Notes under the pieces: generated by a model | Told to the model about the DNA's origin: nothing | Databases searched by the model: none | What the model saw: the letters and a program-made list of their open reading frames with translations, nothing else | Assembly (NCBI RefSeq): GCF_014639535.1 | Contig: NZ_BMGA01000011.1 | Span: 251 to 61,210 of the forward strand | Reading direction: 5' to 3' | Origin: Flavobacterium palustre | GTDB taxonomy: Bacteria > Bacteroidota > Bacteroidia > Flavobacteriales > Flavobacteriaceae | Length of the DNA: 60,960 nt | Made by a program: the position numbers and the translations under genes | Shown here: positions 9,406 through 17,390 of the stretch, one piece after another | How the letters are laid out: every line of letters begins with the position of its first letter | How positions within the stretch are numbered: position 1 is the stretch's first letter

Positions 9406-10208
9406 GAATTGAAAAGTATAAAATGATTTCTGTTTTCGGCCTCAGAAAAATAATTGTTCCATCGTAAATCTTCTACATCTATGAGTGAAACATTACGGAT
9501 GTATTTGTAAGCGATTTTAAAAAACGGACTTTCGGTAGTGATGTCCCCGATTAATTCCAATGGAAAATTTTCCGGATTTAGATTCAGTTGCTCGGCAGTG
9601 AACAGTATATAGTAGATAAAATCTTCCGGAGTTTGATATTCGAAAGAATTAAATAATAATAGTTTTTGGTTTTGGATGACCACAATTTCAAAATGAGTGG
9701 AGTTAAAATGAACCATCATTTTTTTAGTGTCAATATTTTTAGAAGCATCTAATAATTTAGTGACAAGAATACTATTGGCATGTTTGTAGTCAAAAGAACC
9801 AAACTTATCAATGAAAAAATTATTCATATTCACATACGGAATATAAACGGCATTGATTTCGTAATTGCTTATTTCGTCAAAAGCAAAAAAATCAGTTTCG
9901 AAAACTTTGGTGTTGTATTGTAAATAACTTCCCAAATAATTTTCGTCAAAAAGAGGAGTCGGAACAAAAGTGGAAAGATTATTACTGTGAATGACAAGTA
10001 CCTCGTCGTATTTCTCATTTAATTCAGAATATTTTTCAAAAGCATTGGCAAACAAATCCTCAATTTTTAAATTTTTATCAAAATTTCCAAAAGGAATGTC
10101 TTTAAAGGAAGAAACGGTGTTATTTAGTGTGTCGAAACAACAAAAAGAAAGCCCGGTCAGCGAAACCTGAATGGAAAGTTTTTTAAATTTCTTCTCGGTA
10201 ATATCCAT
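9402..10208 (-). CDS. DUF3822 family protein
   Basis: The 268-residue soluble protein has the two-lobe look of a degenerate actin/ASKHA-like protein (segments beginning KKLSIQVSLTGLSFCCFD and later QNQKLLLFNSFEYQTPEDFIYYIL). Its position directly upstream of and overlapping rsmD is the standard Bacteroidota arrangement of DUF3822. The molecular role is unknown. No catalytic motif is apparent. Confidence 0.75.
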   Translation of the reverse strand: MDITEKKFKKLSIQVSLTGLSFCCFDTLNNTVSSFKDIPFGNFDKNLKIEDLFANAFEKYSELNEKYDEVLVIHSNNLSTFVPTPLFDENYLGSYLQYNTKVFETDFFAFDEISNYEINAVYIPYVNMNNFFIDKFGSFDYKHANSILVTKLLDASKNIDTKKMMVHFNSTHFEIVVIQNQKLLLFNSFEYQTPEDFIYYILFTAEQLNLNPENFPLELIGDITTESPFFKIAYKYIRNVSLIDVEDLRWNNYFSEAENRNHFILFNS

Positions 10209-10320
10209 TAATATTGCTTTTTTCTGATTGGCAAACTTACAAATTTAAAAAGTAATCACAATACCAAAACTTAATTTCATTGGTAATAAGTATAGAAGAA
10301 ATAAAAAGAAAGATTATTGA

Positions 10321-10412
10321 AATAAAAAACCCTAACGAACTAATTTTTAGTGGTTAGGGTTTTAATTCTGCGGAGTCGAGGGGATTACAATCGAACACCT
10401 TATACCTATTTT
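10321..10412. repeat. Left att-like site: copy of tRNA-Ser terminator and degenerate tRNA 3' end
   Basis: Positions 10321-10375 match 27560-27614 at about 50 of 55 bases. The shared block is a hairpin (AACCCTAAC / GTTAGGGTT), a T-run and TGCGGAG, which is the acceptor end of tRNA-Ser at the right copy. Beyond that, the left copy has only a T-arm-like remnant (TCGAGGGGATTACAATCGAA). It looks like the left scar of an element integrated at the tRNA 3' end. Confidence 0.5.
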
Positions 10413-10804
10413 AATGTTCTTGGATAACTTAGAGAAATAGTTTGTGAAGCCTTATGTTTATTGAGGATTTTGAAGTTCTTTATGTTGTTTTTGTCTCTCT
10501 TTTTTAATGGTAATTACGAGTTTTTTATATTTAATTTTAATTATATAATTTTTTTAAATGCAAATTGTTCCATTAAAAATGCCTTGAGGTGTTCGACTGT
10601 CGAACACCTTAATTTTTGTCTGCAATTGTTTCTAAGTTGTTATGATATCTAAAGAATAGTTTTAGAGAAAGAGAGAATTGTACTCTTTCTCTAACGCGTT
10701 AATATGTAAGAATTATATATTTTTTTCATGTTTTAAGGCCTCGCTTTTGCCCCTCAATTCAGAGTTGCAAATTTTGAAATTCTACAGAACGAAATAAATG
10801 AATT
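10413..10804. other. Island-edge non-coding region
   Basis: No convincing gene lies here; a 63-residue plus-strand open frame (10461-10652) is hydrophobic, Phe/Asn-rich AT noise. A 23-bp palindrome is at 10587-10609 and a short hairpin AGAGAAAG / CTTTCTCT near 10670-10691 could terminate the minus-strand toxin gene. Confidence 0.4.
10587..10609. repeat. 23-bp palindrome next to att-like site
   Basis: AGGTGTTCGAC-T-GTCGAACACCT has perfect 11-bp arms around one base. Its right arm motif TCGAACACCTTA recurs at 10391-10402 inside the tRNA-like remnant. It could be a recombinase core or a leftover of nested integrations. Confidence 0.45.
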
Positions 10805-11755
10805 TTACAATTTTTCAACCCATTTGCCGATTTCAGCAAGTAGTTCGTTAAAGTCAGGTTGACCTTTGTAATACAGTTTAGCTGTTTTTTTATAGCGTTC
10901 TATAAAGTGTTCTCTAAGCTCCGGATTATTCAATAAAAAAGCGTCATTATTAGCAATAGGTATTTCGTAGTCTTTGGGTGGAAACCGAGTTTCTTTGTGT
11001 TTTTGATATTCTACTGTCCCTATGAATGCTTTAACTATGTCGTTTTTTAAAAGGCTGTAGACATCATAGTACTGACGCATTAAATTTTGCCGTTCTTCTT
11101 TGTCTTCCTGTTCCTGTCTAAATTTGGTTGCAATAGTCTGTAATTTTTCAACAAAAGTGTAGCCAATGTGATAGCAGGCAATATCTACAGCCCGATTGTC
11201 GATTATATCGACGCCTTGTTGAACAGCTTTGTCATACGCCCAGGATGATATTGTTAGTGGATTATTTGGTGTCACTGTATCAAATCCAACTTCCAATAAA
11301 ATACCCTCTTTAACTCCTTCAATCGCCTCCGTCATACTTTCGTAATGTAATCTTATACCACCGCTACGATATTGTCTTTGATCATCAAAAGCTTCGTCTC
11401 TTACTGCCGATATAATGCCGTCTATTTTTATATCGTTTGCCAAACCATCGTAAAAATCTTTTCTCTTTTGTATATTTCGTGGCTTATTGTTGTTTGGATT
11501 TTCATTGATTTTCATTTCAGTCGGTGGCTTAATATGAATATCGATGTCTTCAGAAAAACGGTGTATGATTCCATATCCTTTAGATAAAGAAGTACCTCCC
11601 TTGAGTTCGAATTGAAACCCTTGTTGTTTTAACCCATATAAAACATGCATAATCCAATAGTCTTTTTCAACAAGCCCTGGTTCAATATTTAATTCTGCTC
11701 CTACAATACGCAGTAGGTCGCGGAAGTTTTTATGATTGTGTAAGTAATCAGACAT
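10805..11755 (-). CDS. AbiEii-type nucleotidyltransferase toxin (type IV toxin-antitoxin)
   Basis: The 316-residue protein has the AbiEii/AbiGii nucleotidyltransferase signature KGGTSLSKGYGIIHRFSED, continuing DIDIHI (residues ~50-75), combining the GGTxLSK and SEDxD metal-binding parts. AbiEii toxins use NTP to modify tRNA or other targets and cause abortive infection or plasmid stabilisation. Its start overlaps the stop of the upstream antitoxin gene by 8 bp, the normal AbiE order. It is the first gene inside the presumed island. Confidence 0.85.
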   Translation of the reverse strand: MSDYLHNHKNFRDLLRIVGAELNIEPGLVEKDYWIMHVLYGLKQQGFQFELKGGTSLSKGYGIIHRFSEDIDIHIKPPTEMKINENPNNNKPRNIQKRKDFYDGLANDIKIDGIISAVRDEAFDDQRQYRSGGIRLHYESMTEAIEGVKEGILLEVGFDTVTPNNPLTISSWAYDKAVQQGVDIIDNRAVDIACYHIGYTFVEKLQTIATKFRQEQEDKEERQNLMRQYYDVYSLLKNDIVKAFIGTVEYQKHKETRFPPKDYEIPIANNDAFLLNNPELREHFIERYKKTAKLYYKGQPDFNELLAEIGKWVEKL

Positions 11756-12332
11756 ATTGTGCTGTTAAGACAGGTTCCAGCATTTTTTTTGCTTTAACAC
11801 TGCCGTATTGCTGAAGTGATTTTTTTAGTTTTTTAGCATCCATTGTTTTTACTTTGGAACGCACTTTTGAGACAACTTCTTTTGAGTCTTCAGCTAGTTG
11901 GTCAAGATTGTTTAGCAGGTCTACCAATAAAAATTCAGGTGTGGCTTTTAATGGGAAATGAGGTTTTACTCTAAATGAAAATGTCATACCGCCTAGGTTG
12001 AAATCCCCATGGCGTTTATGGTTATAAACCGTTTTACCATTGTATAACTGAGTAGTTCCTACGCCCAATGCGTTATATGCATTTAAGGAAGTTACCAGAA
12101 AACGTTTGTCTTTGAGGAAAGAACGCACCAATACTTCTTCTTCGGGAGGTGTTTCCCCAAAGACTGTTACTTCAGGATAATAGTATAATCCTTGAGATAA
12201 CTTTTGTAAAGTACCTTCCTGTACCAACTCATCCAAATGACGGTCAACAGACTTTGACCATTTAGACAAATCAGCTCTACGGTATACTTTTCCTCGTTTT
12301 AAATGTTTTTTTAGTTCTTGTAACTTATTCAT
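11748..12332 (-). CDS. AbiEi-type antitoxin / DUF6088 family transcriptional regulator
   Basis: The 194-residue protein opens with a winged-helix region (MNKLQELKKHLKRGKVYRR... then SVDRHLDELVQEGTLQKLSQGLYYYPE), typical of AbiEi antitoxins that repress their own promoter and neutralise AbiEii. The middle has the family block LVTSLNAYNALGVGTTQLYNGKTVYNH... with an acidic-basic C-terminal helix region. It lies immediately upstream of and overlaps the toxin gene. Whether the pair acts in phage defence or island stability is not visible. Confidence 0.8.
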   Translation of the reverse strand: MNKLQELKKHLKRGKVYRRADLSKWSKSVDRHLDELVQEGTLQKLSQGLYYYPEVTVFGETPPEEEVLVRSFLKDKRFLVTSLNAYNALGVGTTQLYNGKTVYNHKRHGDFNLGGMTFSFRVKPHFPLKATPEFLLVDLLNNLDQLAEDSKEVVSKVRSKVKTMDAKKLKKSLQQYGSVKAKKMLEPVLTAQYV

Positions 12333-12467
12333 AGAGCAAAGTTAGTAAATATTATTTAATTGCATATTTTTTTATTGAAAATTCATGCAATATTGCTTTT
12401 ACATAACTCTATTTTAAATTAAGAACGATTGACTACTCAGTATTCATCCCACTAAAAATAAATGAAC

Positions 12468-12526
12468 AGTCACTTACACTAAACTTACGCAATCGATAGG
12501 TTAGTGAAAGTTTAGTGCAAGTGACT
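12468..12526. repeat. 19-bp imperfect inverted repeat
   Basis: AGTCACTTACACTAAACTT (12468-12486) pairs with AAGTTTAGTGCAAGTGACT (12508-12526) with one mismatch around a 21-nt spacer. It lies between the AbiE pair and the PRTRC operon, close to a second hairpin. It may be a terminator, or a relic of a transfer or replication origin. Confidence 0.5.
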
Positions 12527-12540
12527 ATTCCGCTTAGATC

Positions 12541-12582
12541 GCCCCGCAATTGTACAGACCCTAGGAAGAACAATTGCGGGGC
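12541..12582 (-). terminator. GC-rich hairpin ending the PRTRC operon
   Basis: GCCCCGCAATTGT (12541-12553) and ACAATTGCGGGGC (12570-12582) form a perfect 13-bp stem with a 16-nt loop, starting 8 bp beyond the ThiF stop codon. There is no strong T-run, so it could also be another kind of structure. Confidence 0.5.
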
Positions 12583-12590
12583 GGCGGTCG

Positions 12591-13391
12591 TTAGCACACC
12601 GAAATGGGTTGTGACCTGAAATCCGCAAGGTTTAGGAAAAAGCCCCGATGTTGGGTCATTCCTTCACGGAACAATTTCCATAATAATGATGCTCCCATAT
12701 TGGCAAGTGTAGAATTAATATACAAATCCTGTTTTTCTAACGCTTCGGCAAGGGAACAACTCGGCTCATTGTTATCTGTTTGAGATTCCAATAATTCCCT
12801 GAATTCATCTGTGACCATAGGAAGATTGGATACAGTCTTATATAATTTAGAACTCGGCTGTTTGATTTCTCCGATAGTGGATAATATGGCTTGTCCTGTA
12901 TTTCTGGCATTGCCAATGTCCATCCAATAGAGGGCTTTATTGCGTTCCCAATTGTTAACCATAACCCCCTCCAAGGCTTTTGCAATATCAAATCGTGCCG
13001 ATGCAGTGTCCACACAACTGATATAAATATTTGCCTTGCCTTGATTGGGTATCGATTTCAAATTAGTTGTACTGAATTGTTCGGTAACTGCTTTCCAGTT
13101 CGTCCCAAAAAAGCGGTTGGTTCTATTGATAAGTGCTACCGATTTGTACAATCCAATTTCGGCATCAGCAAAAAGTTGTCGTCCCTGATTGGCTGTAGTT
13201 ATGATATCATCATCATATAAACAGAGCTGTAGTCCTGTATGTCCCAAGGCGATAAGGCTGTGATTCATTCTTGCCAGTTCTGTAAGCATTCGGCTTCCTG
13301 TTCCTCCAGCACCAATAAGGTTCACAGTTATGGGATTTGTTGAATTTATCAGGTAATTGTCAGTGTAATGTATAGCGGTTTGAAGTTTCAT
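12591..13391 (-). CDS. PRTRC system ThiF family protein
   Basis: The 266-residue protein has an E1/ThiF nucleotide-binding fold: VNLIGAGGTGSRMLTELARM (residues ~24-43), then LCLYDDDIITTANQGRQLF and a YISCVDTASARFDIAKAL strand-helix. ThiF/E1 proteins adenylate a C-terminal glycine of a ubiquitin-like partner; here no obvious ubiquitin-like partner is seen, and the CxxC zinc motif of MoeB/ThiF is not evident. In PRTRC loci this gene is a standard last member. It overlaps the protein B stop by 4 bp (ATGA). Confidence 0.85.
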   Translation of the reverse strand: MKLQTAIHYTDNYLINSTNPITVNLIGAGGTGSRMLTELARMNHSLIALGHTGLQLCLYDDDIITTANQGRQLFADAEIGLYKSVALINRTNRFFGTNWKAVTEQFSTTNLKSIPNQGKANIYISCVDTASARFDIAKALEGVMVNNWERNKALYWMDIGNARNTGQAILSTIGEIKQPSSKLYKTVSNLPMVTDEFRELLESQTDNNEPSCSLAEALEKQDLYINSTLANMGASLLWKLFREGMTQHRGFFLNLADFRSQPISVC

Positions 13392-14103
13392 GATAGTAAT
13401 TGTTTAAGAATTAGACCGTTTTTAATTAAGGATTTCAAAGGGAATTTTTTCCGCCTATTCACAAGACTTTGCCAAAGTTGAATGAGGTTTCCCTTAACGG
13501 GACTTTTTTCCTGTATCAGGTGGCTGAAATAGCTATTAAAAAAGTACTGCTCCCATTGGTAAATGAACTCTTCTAGCAGACAATCTGCCTTGATATTGAC
13601 CGATACCGTACCCATGCAAACCTTGCCGTCTTCATACAGATTAAAAAAAGGGGCATGAAATAAAGCACTTTCTTCGTTGATATCGGAATCGGAATCCAGC
13701 GAATAAACATAGAGACTATTTTTAGAAGCTTTCCAAAGCAAGGGAGGGAGGGAAGCCATGCCGTTAGGAATCCCTAAACTTTCCGTAAAAAACAAATTAA
13801 CTCTTTGCGAAGTTGTGTGCCAAATGGCATAGCCATCATGGTCGGGGGTAATGTACACTACATTTTTAGGCAATAGACCAGAAGGTTTTAGAAAATTGCG
13901 TTTGAGTTCATCGGAGGTGTCTAAAGCGTTTGCTAGTTGGGTACTCTCCGAAAGGCTTAAAGGATGTGCATTGATGGGATAGCCATTTTGTCCATGTCGT
14001 AGCTTTCCACATAAATACTTTTGTCATAGCTATCTTTTTGGTAAACTACAAAGGCTTTAACAGGATGGTATAATGTACCGAATGTGGCGGTGATATCTTT
14101 CAT
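13388..14103 (-). pseudogene. PRTRC system protein B, interrupted by a 1-base frameshift
   Basis: From the ATG at 14103 the frame reads MKDITATFGTLYHPVKAF ... DMDKMAIPSMHIL and stops. The -strand frame displaced by one base continues without a stop as PINAHPLSLSESTQLANALDTSDELKRNFLKPSGLLP and then the 161-residue conserved part to 13388. The join lies at the GGG run near 13976-13978 and needs one extra base (A-I-P-I-N-A-H-P-L). The combined ~238 residues match the length and order expected for PRTRC protein B. A sequencing error or a true inactivation are both possible. The start overlaps the upstream gene stop by 4 bp. Confidence 0.75.
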
Positions 14104-15244
14104 GGCATATTGTTTAAAAGGGTACATAAGTCTGTCAATAAAGGAAATAAGCGGTATTCGAAATCTAGGCTTTCCTTTGAAAACCGATTTTCGGTATCGT
14201 AGATTTGTATAAACTTAGGTTCTTCTATTTCTCCGCATTCGTTGAATTCGTCATTTATGGTACGGGAGATATTTTCGAATAGTATGCCCTCATTCTCTCC
14301 AATAAATGAAATGTATTGCTCTGCCATGATTACTCCATCAGATTCCTCAAAATCCTCATTAGAGGTATTGCGGAATATATTGTGTTCGGGATATTGCTCC
14401 ATTAATTCCCAAGCTTTTTTTGCAATGTTGTGACAGTCCTTTTCAAAAGGATTACTTGGCTTGTAGCTATTGATACGATATTCAAAGCAATTCAGATGGT
14501 ATAAATTGTAAATTTTACGAAACATGATATCGCCATAATAAGAAGCTTTATTAAATTCTGAAATAGTAGTACTGACTTCTTCCGTTTCGTCGCTTTCATC
14601 CCAATCCATTAACCATTCCTGCACACATTCATATTGATAAAAAAGATAAGTATTACTTTCCCTGTAATAAGGAATTCCTGCAATGTGGTAGAGATAAGCA
14701 AATACAGATAATAAAAGTTCAGCGGTTCGTTTTTGCTTCTTGTCCTGCAACAATCGGTATAAGGGTAAGACTGGAATATAATACAATGTCATGTTGGTAT
14801 AATAGCTGTGCATGGTAGCTAGTTTTACAATACCCTTATCGTCTTGCATGATTGACAACTCAATGTCCTGTTCTAACTTTTTAAGCTGTTTTTGAACCTG
14901 TTCTTTTGCTAAAAGAATGTTGTAAGGATAAGATTTGTCTCTAACAGCTATTGTTTCAAAACCATAGTGTTCCGTCAGAATACGTAGGGATTCAAAAAAT
15001 TCCGTTTCTGTTTTTTTGCTTTCGGGCAAATCGTTGTTCTGCTCATACAAAGGAAGAAAGGGATGTCTTAAAAAACCATCGGTAGGAGTTCCAACGGAAC
15101 TGAGTTGGACTTGTTGTTTTTTACTTGCTGTGCATCGGGTAGGCGGTTGGTGCTTTCTGCGAATTTGCCTAGTTGCTGATAAAGTTTCCATAGCTTTTTG
15201 TTTTTAGGAGCTGTGATACAGGCTGTTGTTTTTTTTGATTTCAT
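14100..15244 (-). CDS. PRTRC system protein F-like, probable N-terminal frame break
   Basis: The main frame (14100-15191, 363 residues) is soluble, with LPLYEQNNDLPESKK, several YLY/YYIPVLPLY stretches and an acidic C-terminal half, fitting PRTRC protein F of Bacteroidota. Its first ~45 residues look non-native (Cys/Arg/Thr-rich). Another frame starting at the ATG at 15244, only 3 bp after the protein C stop, encodes MKSKKTTACITAPKNKKLWK, then LYQQLGKFAESTNRLPDAQQ... to LELLPMVF. It stops at an A6/T6 run (15070-15075). One additional T would join it to LRHPFLPLYEQN. So the true start may be 15244 with a single-base deletion. Confidence 0.65.
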
Positions 15245-15247
15245 GGT

Positions 15248-15466
15248 TTATCCTTTAGTTCCGATTTGCGATACAAATTTGTATTGAATAGCATCATTGT
15301 TTATTACAGGACCTTCTATGGTTGCCGTGGTCAAAATAGGGTAGGTCTGAGCATAGAAATTCAACACCGCTTCGGGAGAAAATGATGGCGATGGGTCAGC
15401 CAGTTCAATTTCTTGTTCTTTCTCTCTAAAAGAAAAAATACGGGGTAATGTGGTAGTGATTAACAT
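15248..15466 (-). CDS. PRTRC system protein C
   Basis: The 72-residue protein matches the compact PRTRC C family in length and in its central D-P-x-x-SFSPEAVLNFYAQTYPILTTATIEGP motif. It ends in KFVSQIGTKG. It has no membrane segment or enzymatic motif. It lies 5 bp after protein E and 3 bp before the MKSKK frame of protein F, in a tight operon. The PRTRC system is known as a co-inherited plasmid/ICE gene set; its biochemical role is undescribed. Confidence 0.85.
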   Translation of the reverse strand: MLITTTLPRIFSFREKEQEIELADPSPSFSPEAVLNFYAQTYPILTTATIEGPVINNDAIQYKFVSQIGTKG

Positions 15467-15471
15467 AATTT

Positions 15472-15999
15472 CTAAGATTTAGGTTCATTAAATAAGTCAG
15501 GAGCAAATTGTTCAGAGAGTTGCATTCTACGGTTACGAATATTTTCTGCATATTCGGGATACAATTCAGGTTGTGGTACTTTCATCCAGGCATCACGGTA
15601 TTTGCCATCTGCTTCGAGTTCATCCACTTTCTTCATAGCATCCTCGTACTTTTTCTGTTTGTCTGTTTTCTCTTTATCTGCTTTAGAGGCATTGTCTTTT
15701 TCCATTTGGGAATTGATTTTCGCTTGTTCTTTTTCTTTGAGAAACTGCTCCATATTAGAAAAGAGTTGGGCAGTTTCCTGTACAGGCTGTTGAATGACCT
15801 CGAAAAATCCCTCGTCAAGTTCCTGAGCAGTGCCTTTGAGTAAAATAGGTGGTATTTTTTTGCGGGCATCATCCCCGATAGTATCATTGAAAAACAAAAC
15901 GGATACAATAAGTCTATCAGTTGTTTCTTTAGCGATGTTGATTGTCCAGTTCCCTGCGACCTGCAAGGCTAAAATGGATTGAAAAAAATTAGTTTCCAT
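15472..15999 (-). CDS. PRTRC system protein E
   Basis: The 175-residue protein opens with METNFFQSILALQVAGNWTI and a strand-rich region (RLIVSVLFFND...KKIPPILLKGTAQELDEGFF), characteristic of PRTRC protein E. A highly charged Lys/Glu coiled-coil follows (residues ~100-150), then a conserved YPEYAENIRNRRMQLSEQ tail. It is probably a scaffold or DNA/RNA-handling accessory; no enzyme motif is visible. It is first of the E-C-F-B-ThiF run. Confidence 0.85.
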   Translation of the reverse strand: METNFFQSILALQVAGNWTINIAKETTDRLIVSVLFFNDTIGDDARKKIPPILLKGTAQELDEGFFEVIQQPVQETAQLFSNMEQFLKEKEQAKINSQMEKDNASKADKEKTDKQKKYEDAMKKVDELEADGKYRDAWMKVPQPELYPEYAENIRNRRMQLSEQFAPDLFNEPKS

Positions 16000-16018
16000 A
16001 CTCTTGAATTTTTAGTTC

Positions 16019-16055
16019 TATTTATTTTATTTATTTATTTTATTTATTTATTTAT
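16019..16055. repeat. TATTT/TTAT low-complexity run
   Basis: A simple-sequence stretch of TATTTATTTATTTTATTT units lies between the protein E gene and the next upstream gene. It is prone to length change and of no evident function. Confidence 0.6.
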
Positions 16056-16411
16056 TCAAATTCATTAATGTAAATACTGTGACAATACTCTTCAAAGCAA
16101 AGCCAGCACATAAAAGTGTAATGAGGATTTTTAAAGCGGTTTACTATTACTTCACCTAAAGAATCTTCTAAATCATTTTTAATGTTTTCTAAGTCGTCAA
16201 GATGAGTGATATAAAATGTTTTACAATCAGTATGATAAATGAATTCACTTATCATACCACTAATGCAGCCACTTTGCTGTAGGTCTTCCAAGAAAGATTT
16301 TAACTGCTCTTTCTTTGTACCATTGTAACTCTCTATGTGTCTTAAAATTATTTTATTATATACCGTGCTTACCTCATAAATACGATAGGATGTTTTCAAT
16401 AAAGCTTTCAT
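16052..16411 (-). CDS. Hypothetical protein of the PRTRC operon, 119 aa
   Basis: A soluble protein with a basic N-terminus and acidic centre (FYITHLDDLENIKNDLEDSLGE), ending in a Cys-rich MCWLCFEEYCHSIYINEFE segment that might bind a metal. It lies between the ssb and protein E genes in the same direction, so it is likely co-transcribed. I do not recognise a named family with certainty; proteins of this type are found next to SSB in Bacteroidota mobile elements. Confidence 0.6.
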   Translation of the reverse strand: MKALLKTSYRIYEVSTVYNKIILRHIESYNGTKKEQLKSFLEDLQQSGCISGMISEFIYHTDCKTFYITHLDDLENIKNDLEDSLGEVIVNRFKNPHYTFMCWLCFEEYCHSIYINEFE

Positions 16412-16459
16412 AACAATATATATCTTAGTTGAAAGTGATTTTAATATGTGCGGATAGGA

Positions 16460-16858
16460 TTAAAAAGGTAAATCGTCTGTCGGTTCTTCTTTCATACCCT
16501 GTTTTGTAGGTATAGTTGTTCCGCTACTTTGGGATTGTTCTGTTCTTTTAGCAAAGACTATTATTTTAAGGTTGTTGGTATGAAAAGTCAGGCTACCTAA
16601 AGCCCTACCATCGCTACTGCTATAGACATTCAACCCAATACGCCCGAATAATTGAACTAGTGCACCTTTTTTGAGCCACTGAGCCGTTTTAGAATTGAGC
16701 CAATACGAGCAATTAATGTAGGTTACAACTTCTTTTACTTCGCTACTCCCTTTAGGTTTGTAGCTGTCATTGATAGCAATACTAAAATTGACTACCTCTT
16801 TGTTTTCGCCCACTTTGTGAACGGTTGCATCTGCTGTTAATCTTCCTGTGATTTCCAT
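16460..16858 (-). CDS. ssb: Single-stranded DNA-binding protein (mobile-element type)
   Basis: The 132-residue protein has an OB fold: MEITGRLTADATVHKV, VVNFSIAINDSYKPKG, INCSYWLNSKTAQWLKKGALVQLFGRIG. It ends in DDLPF, the conserved acidic SSB tip used to recruit partner proteins. The N-terminal wording differs from a chromosomal Flavobacterium SSB (usually MNGTLNKVMLIG), so this is the element's own copy. It heads the PRTRC cluster, supporting a replication or transfer role for the ancestral element. Confidence 0.9.
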   Translation of the reverse strand: MEITGRLTADATVHKVGENKEVVNFSIAINDSYKPKGSSEVKEVVTYINCSYWLNSKTAQWLKKGALVQLFGRIGLNVYSSSDGRALGSLTFHTNNLKIIVFAKRTEQSQSSGTTIPTKQGMKEEPTDDLPF

Positions 16859-16862
16859 AGCT

Positions 16863-17087
16863 TTAAATTTTAAGGATTAGGTTTTTTTTTTTTGCTTCCT
16901 CTGTAACCGTCTCCCTGATAAAAAATGTTTTCAAAAGAAAAAACGGAAAAAAAGAAAGCAAGATGCCAGTAGCGCATCCAGTACAGAGTGCTATAAGTCC
17001 CGAAGGGTGAGCAAGTGTAGCGCAGCTCATTATGCGCACGTCGTATTGGGGCGTTACTATCTTAGCTGCCCTTTTAGTCCGTTTCAA
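16863..17087 (-). CDS. Doubtful small open frame, 74 aa
   Basis: The frame begins 5 bp upstream of ssb's start region and encodes a basic start, a Cys-containing hydrophobic stretch (GLIALCTGCATGILLSFFPFFLL) and a basic tail. Base composition is richer in GC than neighbours and similar to the gene-free DNA at 25.2-26.0 kb. It may be a real small membrane protein or non-coding element DNA that happens to be open. I favour the second slightly. Confidence 0.25.
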   Translation of the reverse strand: MKRTKRAAKIVTPQYDVRIMSCATLAHPSGLIALCTGCATGILLSFFPFFLLKTFFIRETVTEEAKKKNLILKI

Positions 17088-17354
17088 ATGAAAACTTGAA
17101 TTAAAATTTATTTAGAAGATCTCTTAGAACTTTTTTTTGTTAAGTGATCATTGAGAGTCAGATGTTTTAATTAATTCTTGATAATATATTGTTGAGATTT
17201 AGTTATATTATTAACATTAAAATAATTGGTTCTTTTTTAATTTTAAAAAAATGTCGTTGAGGTTATGAGATTAATTGTAAGTTCGCTGCTTTTGGGATAT
17301 TTTTTATGTTGTACTTCAGTTTAGATAATGAATTATTAGTTTTTTTATAAAATA

Positions 17355-17381
17355 TTTTAGTTCTTTTGTTGAGAACTAAAA
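17355..17381. promoter_or_regulatory. Operator copy 1 (TTTTAGTTCT-N7-AGAACTAAAA)
   Basis: A perfect inverted repeat with 10-bp arms. The inner AGTT...AACT halves are 11 bp apart, the same spacing as at 17636-17654 and 18176-18194. It overlaps the expected -33 element of the promoter with the -7 box TATATTTG at 17391-17398. Confidence 0.65.
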
Positions 17382-17390
17382 AAACTTATA

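Noticed and set aside
10371-10450. Functional second tRNA at the left repeat
   Set aside because: Only the acceptor end and a broken T-arm are present; no anticodon arm can be folded.
10461-10652. 63-residue hydrophobic plus-strand open frame
   Set aside because: Phe/Asn/Ile-rich low-complexity in AT-rich DNA overlapping a palindrome, without recognisable similarity.
12737-13220. Open frames of 92 and 109 residues within the PRTRC ThiF gene
   Set aside because: They are in other frames or strand over a clear ThiF-family protein.
15508-15908. Several overlapping open frames (63-111 residues) over PRTRC protein E
   Set aside because: They arise from the Lys/Glu-rich coiled-coil DNA read in other frames.
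16863-17087. Confident call of a gene here
   Set aside because: Composition resembles element non-coding DNA and no family is recognised, so it is listed only as doubtful.
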